A DNA stretch of 64,000 bases from Pantoea sp. RIT-PI-b (GTDB lineage: Bacteria > Pseudomonadota > Gammaproteobacteria > Enterobacterales > Enterobacteriaceae), in contig NZ_LGIS01000020.1 of NCBI RefSeq assembly GCF_001187905.1, positions 409,405 to 473,404 of the forward strand, read 5' to 3'. The translations under genes and the position numbers were made by a program. Under the pieces are notes generated by a model that was given only the letters and a program-made list of their open reading frames with translations, made no database searches and was not told the origin of the DNA. This document shows, one piece after another, positions 8,641-18,082 of this stretch (the first letter of the stretch is position 1; each line of letters starts with the position of its first letter).

Positions 8641-9889
8641 GCTGATTGAACAGGCCTTCGAACTGGCCAAACAACGCTACGCAGCAATTGGCGTAGATGT
8701 GGAACAGGTAATGGCACAACTGGATGGCATTCCTGTCTCGATGCACTGCTGGCAGGGTGATGACGTACGCGGTTTCGAAAATCCCAACGGTGAGTTGACC
8801 GGCGGTATTCAGGCCACCGGCAACTATCCGGGCCGTGCCCGCAATGCGGATGAACTGCGTGCTGACGTTGAAAAAGCGATGTCATTAATTCCGGGCGCCA
8901 AACGCCTCAACCTGCACGCAATTTATCTGGAGAGCGATACACCCGTTGAACGTGATGCGATCGAACCTAAGCATTTCAGCAACTGGGTTGAGTGGGCTAA
9001 AACGCATAAATTGGGTCTCGATTTTAATCCAAGCTGCTTCTCCCACCCGTTGAGTGCGGATGGCTTTACGTTATCGCACGCGGATAAAGGTATTCGGCAG
9101 TTCTGGATCGACCACTGTAAAGCCAGCCGCCGCATCTCCGCCCACTTTGGTGAGCAGCTTGGTAGCCCTTCCGTGATGAATATCTGGGTGCCGGATGGCA
9201 TGAAGGATCTTACGGTTGATCGCCTGGCTCCCCGTCAACGTCTGGCCAGCGCACTGGATGACGTGATCAGTGAAAAACTCAATCCCGCGCATCATATTGA
9301 TGCGGTAGAGAGCAAGCTGTTTGGTATCGGTGCCGAAAGTTACACCGTGGGTTCCAATGAATTCTGCCTCGGTTACGCCAGCAGCCGCCAAACTGCACTA
9401 ACGCTTGATGCGGGTCACTTCCATCCAACTGAAGTCATTTCCGACAAGATCTCTACGGCAATGCTGTATGTGCCACGCCTGCTGCTGCACGTGAGCCGTC
9501 CGGTGCGCTGGGATAGCGATCACGTGGTGATTCTCGACGATGAAACACAAGCCATTGCCACCGAGATTGCCCGCCACAAGCTGTTTGACAAAGTGCATAT
9601 CGGCCTCGACTTTTTTGACGCCTCGATTAACCGCATCGCGGCCTGGGTTATCGGCACGCGCAATGCCAAAAAAGCGCTGCTACGCGCACTGCTGGAGCCC
9701 ACGGATCAGTTACGCAAGCTCGAGAGCGAAGGGGATTACACCGGGCGTCTGGCGATGCTGGAAGAGCAAAAATCCCTGCCGTGGCAAGCCGTTTGGGAAG
9801 CCTGGTGCCTGCGCCACGATGTCCCGGCTGATGCCAGCTGGCTGAGCGAAGTCCGTCATTACGAACAACAAACACTGCGTCAACGTTAA
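8633..9889 (+). CDS. rhaA: L-rhamnose isomerase RhaA
   Basis: Metal-dependent TIM-barrel isomerase converting L-rhamnose to L-rhamnulose. The ATG at 8633 gives 419 residues as in E. coli and has AGGAA seven bases upstream; a TTG at 8627 is less likely. The sequence is almost collinear with E. coli RhaA, including [50 protein letters not shown] (metal-ligand region) and [14 protein letters not shown]. It overlaps rhaB by eight bases and is followed by rhaD after ten. Confidence 0.97.
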   Translation: MTKLIEQAFELAKQRYAAIGVDVEQVMAQLDGIPVSMHCWQGDDVRGFENPNGELTGGIQATGNYPGRARNADELRADVEKAMSLIPGAKRLNLHAIYLESDTPVERDAIEPKHFSNWVEWAKTHKLGLDFNPSCFSHPLSADGFTLSHADKGIRQFWIDHCKASRRISAHFGEQLGSPSVMNIWVPDGMKDLTVDRLAPRQRLASALDDVISEKLNPAHHIDAVESKLFGIGAESYTVGSNEFCLGYASSRQTALTLDAGHFHPTEVISDKISTAMLYVPRLLLHVSRPVRWDSDHVVILDDETQAIATEIARHKLFDKVHIGLDFFDASINRIAAWVIGTRNAKKALLRALLEPTDQLRKLESEGDYTGRLAMLEEQKSLPWQAVWEAWCLRHDVPADASWLSEVRHYEQQTLRQR

Positions 9890-9899
9890 GGGACAAACT

Positions 9900-10742
9900 A
9901 TGCAAAAAATTCTCTCTTCCGCTTTTGTTCAGGGAATGGTTAAAGCGACTAGCGACATGTGGTTAAAGGGCTGGGATGAGCGTAACGGCGGCAACGTCAG
10001 CCTGCGTTTATTACCAGAAGAAGTTCAGGATTTCACCACTGATTTCTACGCAGAACCGCGTTGTATCGAATTGACCAAACCAGCTCCGGCGCTGGCCAAT
10101 GATTGGTTCCTGGTAACCGGTTCGGGCAAATTTTTCCGCAACGTGCAGATCGATCCTGCTGATTGCCTCGCGCTGCTGCAGGTGGATGACAAAGGGTTGT
10201 CTTACAAAATCCATTGGGGATTAAGTAATGGCGGCTTGCCCACTTCCGAGCTGGCGGCGCACTTCCAGTCACATAGCGTGCGTAAGCAGATCTCAAACGG
10301 CGTTGATCGCGTCATTATGCACTGCCATGCCACCAACTTTATGGCGCTGAGCTATGTGGTGGATCTGGATTCCGCGCGTTTCACGCGTTTGCTTTGGGAA
10401 GGCAGCACCGAATGCCTGGTGGTGTTCCCGGATGGGGTAGGGATCCTGCCGTGGATGGTGCCGGGTACCGATGGTATTGGTCAGGCTACCGCCGATGCCA
10501 TGGCAAATCACAGTATTGTGATGTGGCCGTTCCACGGCATATTTGGTGCGGGTCCAAATCTTGATGAGACCTTTGGACTGATCGATACCGCTGAGAAGTC
10601 ATCCGAAGTGGTGGTTAAAGCGCTTTCGATGGGCGGCATTCGTCAAAGCATCACGACTGAACAGTTGATTGCGTTGGGCGAGCGTTTCAACGTTAAACCG
10701 TGGCAGGCTGCGCTGCAGGCGGAGCGCAGTGATGTTGCGTAA
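9900..10742 (+). CDS. rhaD: Rhamnulose-1-phosphate aldolase RhaD
   Basis: Class II zinc aldolase that splits L-rhamnulose 1-phosphate into dihydroxyacetone phosphate and L-lactaldehyde. The 280 residues (274 in E. coli) include the N-terminal [13 protein letters not shown], the substrate-phosphate loop [11 protein letters not shown], and the zinc histidines in VIMHCHATN plus the later HGIFG. The start has GGGA five bases upstream. L-lactaldehyde made here is the substrate for AldA encoded at 1671-3107. The C-terminus overlaps rhaM by 11 bases. Confidence 0.96.
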   Translation: MQKILSSAFVQGMVKATSDMWLKGWDERNGGNVSLRLLPEEVQDFTTDFYAEPRCIELTKPAPALANDWFLVTGSGKFFRNVQIDPADCLALLQVDDKGLSYKIHWGLSNGGLPTSELAAHFQSHSVRKQISNGVDRVIMHCHATNFMALSYVVDLDSARFTRLLWEGSTECLVVFPDGVGILPWMVPGTDGIGQATADAMANHSIVMWPFHGIFGAGPNLDETFGLIDTAEKSSEVVVKALSMGGIRQSITTEQLIALGERFNVKPWQAALQAERSDVA

Positions 10743-11046
10743 AGCCTTTGTGATGCAGGTACATGCTCACTGCCATGATGAGTATCTGCGTCGTCACTCA
10801 CCGATTTGGCCGGAGCTGGCAGAAACGCTGAAAGCACATGGCGCGCACAACTACGCCATCTGGCTGGATGAGGAGCGTAATCTGCTGTTCGCTAGCGTGG
10901 AAATTGAATCTGAAGCGCGCTGGGATGCGGTGGCGAAAACGGAAGTGTGCCAGCGCTGGTGGGCATCGATGAAAGATTTGATGCCTTCGAATGCGGATCA
11001 CAGTCCGCTGAGTGCGGCATTGAAACCGATGTTTTTCTTGCCGTAA
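10732..11046 (+). CDS. rhaM: L-rhamnose mutarotase RhaM
   Basis: A 104-residue ferredoxin-like (dimeric alpha/beta barrel) enzyme that interconverts the alpha and beta anomers of L-rhamnose. The start at 10732 gives [22 protein letters not shown], matching the E. coli N-terminus ([10 protein letters not shown]) and its length of 104; a longer frame from 10669 is not supported. The active-site histidine region [11 protein letters not shown] and the tail FFLP are conserved. It overlaps rhaD by 11 bases, so the four rha catabolic genes form one tightly coupled operon. Confidence 0.95.
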   Translation: MLRKAFVMQVHAHCHDEYLRRHSPIWPELAETLKAHGAHNYAIWLDEERNLLFASVEIESEARWDAVAKTEVCQRWWASMKDLMPSNADHSPLSAALKPMFFLP

Positions 11047-11053
11047 CTCTGAT

Positions 11054-11117
11054 TTGCCTCTGCATGCAGTAAGCGAGCAGAGGCAATATTCAGGCCGGCA
11101 ATGACGTCGGCCTGAAT
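11054..11117. terminator. Two hairpins ending rhaBADM and the convergent TetR gene
   Basis: The first hairpin pairs TTGCCTCTG (11054-11062) with CAGAGGCAA (11078-11086). The second pairs ATTCAGGCCG (11088-11097) with CGGCCTGAAT (11108-11117), followed by the A/T-rich AATATTAA. They fill the gap between convergent rhaM and the TetR gene and probably end both transcripts. Confidence 0.65.
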
Positions 11118-11121
11118 AATA

Positions 11122-11772
11122 TTAAGCACTTAATTCACAATATCCTGCCAGAGCGGGCCATATCGCCATCTGCGTATCGACAATCTGGTCAAGATCTGCA
11201 CGATCGGCGCCTTCCCGAGCGCGAACCGACATTCCTTGTAATAAGCAGGCCAGATAGCGGGCTAACGTGGTGCTGTTGGCACATTGCGGCAATTCGCTGC
11301 GCTGCTGCCTTGTATCAAGAAAAGCCTTCAAGGCTGATTCCTGCGCATGGTGCTGTTGAGCAAGCATTTGCGCCACTTCTTCTGAGCCTGAAGATAACGC
11401 GCTGGACGTACAAATAAAGAAGCAGCCAGCGGGTTTGTCACATTCAGTGAAACAAGCGGCAGTCGCGCGGAAATAGGCTTCAATCGCCGTTTTCACATCC
11501 AGAGCATCATCATTCAGCACGGCATTACGCTGCGCGCTAAATGTCTCGATGTAACGCTGCATTGCCGCGCGGAATAAACCTTCTTTATTTTCAAACTCTG
11601 CGTAAAGCGTAGGGGCTTTCGCGCCGGTTGCATTGACCAAATCGGACAGCGACGTGCCTTCGTAACCATGCGCCCAGAACAGCATCAATGCCTTATCAAG
11701 AGCATCGTTGCGATCAAACACTTTCGGGCGGCCACGCGTTTTACGGTTCACCGCATCGATAATTTCTGTCAT
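11122..11772 (-). CDS. TetR/AcrR-family transcriptional regulator
   Basis: A 216-residue regulator. The N-terminal helix-turn-helix spans about residues 18-62 (RPKVFDRNDALDKALMLFWA, then YEGTSLSDLVNATGAKAPTLYAEFENKEGLF), and the rest is a helical ligand-binding domain with several cysteines (residues about 108-125). The start at 11772 has GAGG with about six bases spacing; a start four codons earlier is less likely. TetR proteins usually repress neighbouring genes. The divergent neighbour is a DUF1471 stress protein 294 bases away, which is a candidate target, although no clear palindromic operator stands out. Confidence 0.85.
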   Translation of the reverse strand: MTEIIDAVNRKTRGRPKVFDRNDALDKALMLFWAHGYEGTSLSDLVNATGAKAPTLYAEFENKEGLFRAAMQRYIETFSAQRNAVLNDDALDVKTAIEAYFRATAACFTECDKPAGCFFICTSSALSSGSEEVAQMLAQQHHAQESALKAFLDTRQQRSELPQCANSTTLARYLACLLQGMSVRAREGADRADLDQIVDTQMAIWPALAGYCELSA

Positions 11773-12066
11773 TGGGCACCTCAAACTTTAAAAACACTCA
11801 ATTAAATTACCGATCACTAACTAAATATGCAAGCGCAGCCGGAAATGTGCGGGGAGCACTTTGCCCGTTTGTGCTTTTAACCTGGCAAAGCACCCGAATG
11901 GATAAGTCAAAAAGGGCGCGGAAGCCCATAATCACGCCACTTCCCATTAAAATAATGACCGTTAATAAAATGATTGACGCGGCCACCCTTTCGGCAGTAG
12001 CATTTAATTAACGGTTGTTAACTTAATCGCAACCGACCCCAATTCATCTGTGAAAGAGAGAAAATT

Positions 12067-12324
12067 ATGAAAAGCATTAAACTGACCCTGGCCGCTGTAG
12101 CCCTGTCTTCAATCGCATTTGGTAGCATGGCTGCCGATCTGGTGAACGAGGCTCCACTGAATCAACAACAAGTTGGCGTGATTAGCGCATCAGGCAGTAC
12201 TAACCTGACATCGCTGGAGAATCAGCTAGCGGAAAAGGCCAATGCTGCCGGAGCAAAGTCTTTCCGCATCACTTCGACCTCTGGCAACAACAAGTTAAAT
12301 GGCACAGCGGTAATTTATAACTAG
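12067..12324 (+). CDS. DUF1471 (YhcN/BhsA-type) periplasmic stress protein
   Basis: An 85-residue exported protein. A signal peptide (MKSIKLTLAAVALSSIAFGS, cleavage after SMA-A around residue 22) precedes a single DUF1471 domain with the typical VGVISASGSTNL and KSFRITSTSGNNKLNGTAVIYN ends. Enterobacterial members (BhsA, McbA, YhcN, YjfY) are small periplasmic or outer-membrane-associated proteins linked to stress and biofilm. The start has AGAGAGAAAAT (GAGAG core) upstream. A strong terminator follows. Which paralogue it represents cannot be decided. Confidence 0.88.
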   Translation: MKSIKLTLAAVALSSIAFGSMAADLVNEAPLNQQQVGVISASGSTNLTSLENQLAEKANAAGAKSFRITSTSGNNKLNGTAVIYN

Positions 12325-12371
12325 TTGATTATTGTGCGAAGCGCGGAAACGCGCGGCGGGCGAGGCAAGTA

Positions 12372-12408
12372 AAAGGCTTCAGAAGATTATCCTTCTGAAG
12401 CCTTTTTT
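12372..12408. terminator. Bidirectional Rho-independent terminator
   Basis: AAGGCTTCAGAAG and CTTCTGAAGCCTT form a 13-base-pair stem around a six-base loop (12386-12391), flanked by A-rich sequence on the left and TTTTTT on the right. It lies between the DUF1471 gene and the convergent sotB. Confidence 0.93.
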
Positions 12409-12409
12409 A

Positions 12410-13594
12410 TTATCCGTTAGAACGTAACTGCGGATAGCGGCGGAAGATAGCAATGCACCAGAACAACGCGGCAAGACCAATAATGCCACCCACGTTACCA
12501 ACATCTGACATATTCATATGCAGGCTAACCTGGTTGCCCAGCAAGGCACCGGCGCCAATACCGATGTTGTAAATACCCGAGAATAGCGACATGGCGACGT
12601 CGGTAGCGTCTGGCGCCAGCGCCAGTACGCGCACCTGCATTGCCAGGCCAATCATCATCATCGCCATGCCCCAGATGATGCACAACACGGTGATAGCTGC
12701 GGGACGCACCGCAGCAAACACCAGCAGCCCCATGCTGAGTGTGATCATCGCAATTGCGGCGATCAGCATTGCCGAAGGGAATTTGTTGCCCAGGGTACTG
12801 AACAATATGCTGCCGATAATCCCAGCCGATCCAAACAGCAGCAGAAGTAGGGTGGTGAAATTAGCATCAGCATTCGCGACCACTTGCATAAAGGGTTCGA
12901 TGTAGCTGTAAGCGGTGTAATGCGCGGTTACCACGACTGTGACCAGGATGTACATGGCCACCAGCGCGGGTCTGCGGAACAGCATCGGCACGCTGCTCAG
13001 CGAACCGGTATGTTCGCTTGGCAGACGTGGCAAGACGCGCATCAGCAAAATCATCAGGACTAATGCCGAAAGACCAATCATGCCAAAAGTCGTGCGCCAG
13101 CCAAGATACTGACCAACGATACGACCAATCGGTACGCCCAGCACCATCGCCAGCGCCGTACCGGTTGCCAGCATACTTAATGCCTGGGTTTTCTTACCGG
13201 CAGGCGCTACGCGAATGGCCAGCGAAGCGGTAATCGACCAAAACACCGCATGTGCTAAGGCAATACCAATGCGCGAGATTACCAATGAGGTGAAATCCCA
13301 CGCCACGGAGGAGAGCACATGGCTGGCGACGAAGACGATAAACAGGATTGACAGCAGCAAACGCCGCTCAATGTTGCGGGTCAGCAACATTAACGGTAGC
13401 GATAAGAGTGCCACGACCCACGCATAGATAGTCAGCATGATGCCGACATCGGCAGTCTTCATGGCATAACTGGCGGCAATATCCGACAGCAAACCGACCG
13501 GAACAAATTCGGTGGTATTGAAAACAAAAGCGGCAATAGCCAGCAGCACGACGCGCAGCCAGGCTGTTTTACGGGAGACGGTAGTAGATTGCAT
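12410..13594 (-). CDS. sotB: Sugar efflux transporter SotB (YdeA-like)
   Basis: A 394-residue, 12-helix MFS exporter of the DHA1 type. It is strongly similar throughout to E. coli SotB (396 residues): [63 protein letters not shown] and [26 protein letters not shown]. SotB exports arabinose, IPTG and related sugars across the inner membrane. The ATG at 13594 was preferred to a TTG three codons earlier; neither has a strong ribosome-binding site. It is convergent with the DUF1471 gene. Confidence 0.93.
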   Translation of the reverse strand: MQSTTVSRKTAWLRVVLLAIAAFVFNTTEFVPVGLLSDIAASYAMKTADVGIMLTIYAWVVALLSLPLMLLTRNIERRLLLSILFIVFVASHVLSSVAWDFTSLVISRIGIALAHAVFWSITASLAIRVAPAGKKTQALSMLATGTALAMVLGVPIGRIVGQYLGWRTTFGMIGLSALVLMILLMRVLPRLPSEHTGSLSSVPMLFRRPALVAMYILVTVVVTAHYTAYSYIEPFMQVVANADANFTTLLLLLFGSAGIIGSILFSTLGNKFPSAMLIAAIAMITLSMGLLVFAAVRPAAITVLCIIWGMAMMMIGLAMQVRVLALAPDATDVAMSLFSGIYNIGIGAGALLGNQVSLHMNMSDVGNVGGIIGLAALFWCIAIFRRYPQLRSNG

Positions 13595-13950
13595 GGAGTT
13601 CAAATCTGTCAGACAGCGAGTGAAAGGGCCGGCGTTGCACCCAATTTAAGTGACCGGTGTCACAAATTGCCGCTATTGTGGAGCATTAATGAGCTGAGGG
13701 AAACCTTTTGTCGGGCTTTTATTACTGAATATTTTTTATCGCCGAAAGCGTGGTTAATAGCCTGAGGTTATTATTGTTTCTTGCTGCAACGTATCGACCT
13801 TAGCGCTGAGAATGGACGGCTGGATCTTACCGCTTAAAAGCTGCAGGAAGATCCAGTGAATATTAAGCTGAATTTTATCGTTATTATGAAACGCCTCAGT
13901 ACTGCTTAACAAAATGACTTCGCTGTCCGGCCATTCTCAGACCACTATTA
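13595..13950. other. Gene-free stretch upstream of sotB
   Basis: No reading frame is credible here. It contains an inverted repeat CTGGATCTT (13820-13828) and AAGATCCAG (13848-13856) with a 19-base loop, and a moderately A/T-rich sotB promoter region. Nothing else is recognised. Confidence 0.5.
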
Positions 13951-14208
13951 TCAGAGTCTCACCATATGTTTTAGTGCCACGCTATTCTGGGTTGTCATGT
14001 TTTTTTTTAGCCCAATCGGGCAGCAGTGCTCACATCCTAACGCGCTGGCATAAAATTTACGCGCCTGCTGAATAGCCGCGTTGGGCGTGTAGAAGGTACC
14101 CAGAAAACGCCGTGCATTATCGGAAGGTAAGAACGGGCATCCCGTTGCATGTACTACATGGTTGTCGTTATAGCCGGCATGCTTATCGACGTAATAATAG
14201 AGTTCCAT
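13951..14208 (-). CDS. Unknown 85-residue His/Cys protein
   Basis: I do not recognise a named family. The N-terminal MELYYYVDKHAGYNDNHVVH leads into ATGCPFLP, and a second part has LGTFYTPNAAIQQARKFY followed by GCEHCCPIG. The histidine, lone cysteine and CxxCC pattern is reminiscent of short bacterial proteins that look like degenerate metal-binding or Ada-type domains; I infer possible zinc binding but no function. There is no signal peptide. The start has AAGATGG upstream (GTAAGATGGAAC), a weak ribosome-binding site. The gene stands alone between sotB and ynfM. The C-terminal 20 residues are low in conservation signals and could vary. Confidence 0.6.
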   Translation of the reverse strand: MELYYYVDKHAGYNDNHVVHATGCPFLPSDNARRFLGTFYTPNAAIQQARKFYASALGCEHCCPIGLKKNMTTQNSVALKHMVRL

Positions 14209-14341
14209 CTTACGGCCTCATTGCTGTGAAATAATAAAAAGTCTAACTATTGTTGGAATGGAATGAATTATAGCGATGAATGGACGTTTTGTTTTATCTG
14301 GGACTGGCAGAATGCCGGATGACGTGGGCCGCAGAAGAGAA

Positions 14342-14359
14342 CGGGGCGCTAACGCCCCG
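14342..14359 (-). terminator. Hairpin downstream of ynfM
   Basis: CGGGGCG (14342-14348), loop CTAA and CGCCCCG (14353-14359) form a compact GC-rich stem 18 bases after the ynfM stop. The minus-strand tail TTCTCTTCT is only partly T-rich, so terminator strength is uncertain. Confidence 0.55.
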
Positions 14360-14377
14360 CTTAAAAGATGAAAGGTA

Positions 14378-15634
14378 TTACAGTTTTCGGCACTGCAAAC
14401 GCCAGCCAACCAGCAAAGCCATTAACAATAGCAGGCTAATGAAGGCGGTGACGCCGCTCCAACCATAGCTGTGCCAGAAAACCCCGCCCAGCGTACCCGC
14501 CACGCTAGAGCCAACGTAATAACTGAACAGATAGAGTGACGATGCCTGGCCTTTAGCGCGGCGCGCGCGTGGGCCAATCCAGCCGCTGGCCACCGAGTGT
14601 GCGGCAAAGAAGCCGGCGGTGAACAGCATCATGCCAGGTAAGATTAGCCACAGCGAGTTGAACGCCGTGAGCAGTAGACCAGCCAGCATGATCGCGGTGG
14701 CAGCAATCATTACCGGGCCGCGCCCGAAGCGGCTGGTCATGGCACCGGCTTTCGGCGAACTCCATGACCCCGTCAAATACACCACCGAGAGTAAACCCAC
14801 CACCGCCTGGCTCAAAGACCACGGCGCGCTGAGCAGACGATATCCGATGTAGTTGAATAGCGTGACGAACGCGCCCATTAGCAGGAAGCCTTCGGCAAAC
14901 AGCAGCGGCAGACCTTTATCACGCCAGTGCAGGCGGAAATTGATCAATAAACTGCGCGGACGAAGCGAGGCGGGCCTAAAGGGGCGTGATGCCGGCAGAA
15001 TTTCCCAGACCCCCAGCGCCCCCGCCAGCGCGAAGCAGCCAATCACTCCAACCGCGACACGCCAGGAGAAGAAGTCGGTGAGTACGCCGGTGAGCAGACG
15101 TCCACTCATGCCGCCAATCGAGTTACCGCTGATATACAGCCCCATTGAAAAGGCGATAACCCGCGGATGAATCTCTTCACTCAAATAGGTCATGCCAACC
15201 GCCGCGACGCCACTCAGCGATAAACCGATCAATGCGCGCATCAGCAAAATGCCTTGCCAACTGCTCATGGTCGCCGAGATTAGGGTACAAATGGCGGCCA
15301 GTAACAGAGCGGTGACCATTACCGATTTACGGCCAATCGCATCAGATAATGGACCGGTAAACAGCAATCCCAACGCCATTAAGCCGGTCGAAAGCGAGAG
15401 CGAGATGCTGCTTTGCGCCGGGGAAACGCCAAACTGCTGTGACAGCACCGGCAAAATGGGCTGCACGCAATAAAGCAGAGCAAAAGTGGCAAGGCCGGCG
15501 GAGAACAGGGCAAGCGTCACGCGCATAAACTGCGGCGATCCGCGTTCAATCCATTCTGAAGGGGTTGCAGTTGAAGCAGGCTTTACCGATATCTCGTCTT
15601 CATCGAATATCACCGCCTGGGAAGAGCGACTCAC
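14378..15634 (-). CDS. ynfM: MFS exporter YnfM
   Basis: A 418-residue MFS protein, close to E. coli YnfM (417 residues, an arabinose-type efflux family member). Shared blocks are QFMRVTLALFSAGLATFALL, GPLSDAIGRKSVMVTALLLA, GVAAVGMTYLSEEIHPRV and VASGWIGPRARRAKGQASSLY. A GTG start at 15634 was chosen because it gives the (M)SRSSQ N-terminus matching E. coli MSRTTT, and GAGGA lies six to seven bases upstream; the longer ATG frame to 15712 runs into the ynfL promoter. It is divergent from its probable regulator ynfL, as in E. coli. Confidence 0.93.
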   Translation of the reverse strand: MSRSSQAVIFDEDEISVKPASTATPSEWIERGSPQFMRVTLALFSAGLATFALLYCVQPILPVLSQQFGVSPAQSSISLSLSTGLMALGLLFTGPLSDAIGRKSVMVTALLLAAICTLISATMSSWQGILLMRALIGLSLSGVAAVGMTYLSEEIHPRVIAFSMGLYISGNSIGGMSGRLLTGVLTDFFSWRVAVGVIGCFALAGALGVWEILPASRPFRPASLRPRSLLINFRLHWRDKGLPLLFAEGFLLMGAFVTLFNYIGYRLLSAPWSLSQAVVGLLSVVYLTGSWSSPKAGAMTSRFGRGPVMIAATAIMLAGLLLTAFNSLWLILPGMMLFTAGFFAAHSVASGWIGPRARRAKGQASSLYLFSYYVGSSVAGTLGGVFWHSYGWSGVTAFISLLLLMALLVGWRLQCRKL

Positions 15635-15728
15635 GGAACATCCTCGGTTTGGGAAGCATAGCGTTACTGTAGGAAAGGGCGAATAGGTTGTACAATATAT
15701 TAATAATCTCAAATGAAACGTTTAACAT

Positions 15729-16625
15729 ATGAATATAGAGTTACGTCATTTGCGCTATTTCATCGCGGTCGCCGAAGAGTTGCATTTTGGTCGTGCCGCG
15801 CAGCGTCTGAATATTTCACAGCCGCCGCTCAGCCAGCAGATTCAACAGCTGGAGCAGGAGATTGGCGCGCAACTGTTCACGCGCACCAATCGCAGCGTGC
15901 AAATTACGCCGGCTGGCGAACTGTTTTTGCAGGATGCGCGCACGATATTACTGCAGGTTGATCAAGCCGCTCGCCGCGCCGCGCGTGTACATAGTGGTCA
16001 GGAGGGCGAGTTGCGGATTGGTTTTACCTCTTCGGCTCCTTTTACCGGATTAGTCTCGGATGCGCTCTATCAATTTCGTCAGCGCTGGCCGGACGTGCAC
16101 ATTCAGATGCAGGAGAACAATACGCGTCAGCAGCTGGCGCCTCTGCATGATAACCGGCTGGATCTGGGGGTAATGCGCAATACGCCGTTACCGGCTGATC
16201 TGCAGCATCGCGTGTTGCTGCGTGAGCCGCTTTGCGCGGTGGTGCACTGGGCGCATCCACTGGCCGATGCTGAATCGATCTCCATTCAGGCGCTGGCCAA
16301 AGAACCCTTTGTGTTTTTCGATCCGCAGGGTGGAACTGCGCTGTATGGTGAAATTCTGGCACTGCTGCATCGCTATCAAATCAAACCCTTTATTACCCAG
16401 GAAGTGGGCGAAGCGATGACTATTCTTGGACTGGTGGCGACCGGTCTTGGCGTTTCGATTTTACCCGCTTCATTCCGGCGCGCGCGCCTGGCAGATGTGG
16501 TGTGGATTCCGTTACAGGAGAGTGACGCGATTTCTGAAGTTTGGCTGGTGTGGTCAGCAATGCGCGAACCCAGTGCGCAGATGACTCATATGATGTCGTT
16601 GATGCTACAAAACGCAGAAATTTGA
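15729..16625 (+). CDS. ynfL: LysR-family regulator YnfL
   Basis: A 298-residue LysR-type regulator. The winged helix-turn-helix occupies residues 1-60 (MNIELRHLRYFIAVAEELHF, then AAQRLNISQPPLSQQIQQLE), and the effector domain covers about 90-290 (GELRIGFTSSAPF, FVFFDPQGGTALYGEIL, VGEAMTILGLVATGLGVSILP). It matches E. coli YnfL closely in length and sequence. It is divergent from ynfM across about 94 bases, the usual arrangement for a LysR regulator and its target. The inducer is not known. Confidence 0.92.
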   Translation: MNIELRHLRYFIAVAEELHFGRAAQRLNISQPPLSQQIQQLEQEIGAQLFTRTNRSVQITPAGELFLQDARTILLQVDQAARRAARVHSGQEGELRIGFTSSAPFTGLVSDALYQFRQRWPDVHIQMQENNTRQQLAPLHDNRLDLGVMRNTPLPADLQHRVLLREPLCAVVHWAHPLADAESISIQALAKEPFVFFDPQGGTALYGEILALLHRYQIKPFITQEVGEAMTILGLVATGLGVSILPASFRRARLADVVWIPLQESDAISEVWLVWSAMREPSAQMTHMMSLMLQNAEI

Positions 16626-16656
16626 ACCACCTTGCAGGCAGCGGCATAAACTTTAT

Positions 16657-16672
16657 GTGCGATAAATCACAT
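16657..16672 (+). promoter_or_regulatory. CRP-like site upstream of mlc
   Basis: TGTGCGATAAATCACA matches the CRP consensus at 9 of 10 core bases and lies 88 bases upstream of the mlc start. The E. coli mlc promoter is known to be under CRP and Mlc control. Confidence 0.65.
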
Positions 16673-16759
16673 TTCTAATCAAATATTTGACGCTGCCGGT
16701 CAATCTGCATCACCATAGCTGCTGTTTATTTAGAAGCGCGAAAATAATGGGAGCAGGGC

Positions 16760-17977
16760 GTGAATCTGTACAGTCAACCTGGCCATATTGACCAGATAAA
16801 ACAGACCAACGCAGGTGTGGTTTACCGACTGATTGACCTTTACGGCCCGATTTCGCGTATTGAGCTTTCTAAACGTGCCCAGTTAGCACCCGCCAGTATT
16901 ACCAAAATCGTGCGTGAAATGCTCGATGCCCATCTGGTACAGGAAACCGAATTTCAGGAGCCGGGCAGCCGCGGTCGTCCAGCGATTGGTCTCATTCTCG
17001 ATACGTTAGCCTGGCACTATCTCGCCGTTCGCATTCAACCGGGACAGATTACGCTGACGCTGCGCGATCTCAGCACGCGCGCGTTGCAGGAAGATCGTTT
17101 GCCGTTACACGCCACCGCTGAAAAACCGCTGCTGCAAACGCTGCATGATGTAGTGAATGACTTCTTTATTCGCCACCAAAGCAAGCTGGAGCGTTTAACG
17201 GCCATCGCCATTACCTTGCCGGGATTAATTAACGCCGCATCCGGTGTGGTGCATCGTATGCCAGGTTATGACGTACAGGATATGCCCTTAGGCGAAACGC
17301 TGGCAGAGCGCACCGGTTTACCGGTTTTTGTGCAGCATGATATTTCTGCCTGGACGTTAGCCGAAGCGCTGTTTGGTGCCTCAAGCGGTGCACAGCATGT
17401 GATTCAGATTGTGATCAATGAAACCGTTGGCGCCGGTGTGATCAGCGGAGGACAGCTGCTGCATAAAAGTGGCCGCACTCTGGTGGAGATCGGGCATACG
17501 CAAATCGATCCTTATGGCCAGCAGTGTTATTGCGGCAATAATGGCTGTCTCGAAACCGTGGCCAGCACCGGAAGTCTGTTGAATCTGACGGCGCAGCGCT
17601 TGCCATCACAGCCAGATAGCCTCTTGCATCAGGCACCACTCACCATTGACACGCTTTGTGCCGCTGCGCAGCAGGGCGATCGTTTGGCGCGCGACGTCAT
17701 CGCCGGTGTCGGGCATCATGTTGGCCGCATGCTGGCGATGATGGTCAACATCTTTAATCCTCAACAAATACTTATCGGTTCGCCGCTTAATCAGGCGGCT
17801 GATGTCCTGTTTCCTGCGGTGAGCAGTACCATCCGTCAGCAGGCATTGCCGGCTTACAGTAGCGAGATTCAGCTGACACCAACGGCTTTCAGCGATCCTG
17901 GCACCTTCGGCGGCGCTGCGCTGATAAAAGACGCGCTTTATAGCGGCCATTTATTGGTAAAACTGTTGCAGGGATAA
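16760..17977 (+). CDS. mlc: ROK-family glucose-responsive repressor Mlc
   Basis: A 405-residue repressor (406 in E. coli) controlling ptsG, ptsHI, manXYZ and similar genes and released by binding dephosphorylated PtsG. The N-terminal helix-turn-helix (GPISRIELSKRAQLAPASIT) and ROK domain are clear. The zinc site GHTQIDPYGQQCYCGNNGC and HNVGAG-type nucleotide-like segment (NETVGAGVISGG) follow the Mlc pattern, and the amphipathic C-terminal helix HLLVKLLQG that binds PtsG is present. The start is GTG at 16760, preceded by GGGAGCAGGGC. It is followed by bioD2, the E. coli order. Confidence 0.95.
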   Translation: MNLYSQPGHIDQIKQTNAGVVYRLIDLYGPISRIELSKRAQLAPASITKIVREMLDAHLVQETEFQEPGSRGRPAIGLILDTLAWHYLAVRIQPGQITLTLRDLSTRALQEDRLPLHATAEKPLLQTLHDVVNDFFIRHQSKLERLTAIAITLPGLINAASGVVHRMPGYDVQDMPLGETLAERTGLPVFVQHDISAWTLAEALFGASSGAQHVIQIVINETVGAGVISGGQLLHKSGRTLVEIGHTQIDPYGQQCYCGNNGCLETVASTGSLLNLTAQRLPSQPDSLLHQAPLTIDTLCAAAQQGDRLARDVIAGVGHHVGRMLAMMVNIFNPQQILIGSPLNQAADVLFPAVSSTIRQQALPAYSSEIQLTPTAFSDPGTFGGAALIKDALYSGHLLVKLLQG

Positions 17978-18082
17978 TGACAGCCCGCCTTAAGTTTGCG
18001 CTAACGCAATCTGCCGTTAAAAACATTTCCTTAAACTGCCTCCTTCGCACGTTACACATCGCTTTAATGAAGGAGGAGAAAG

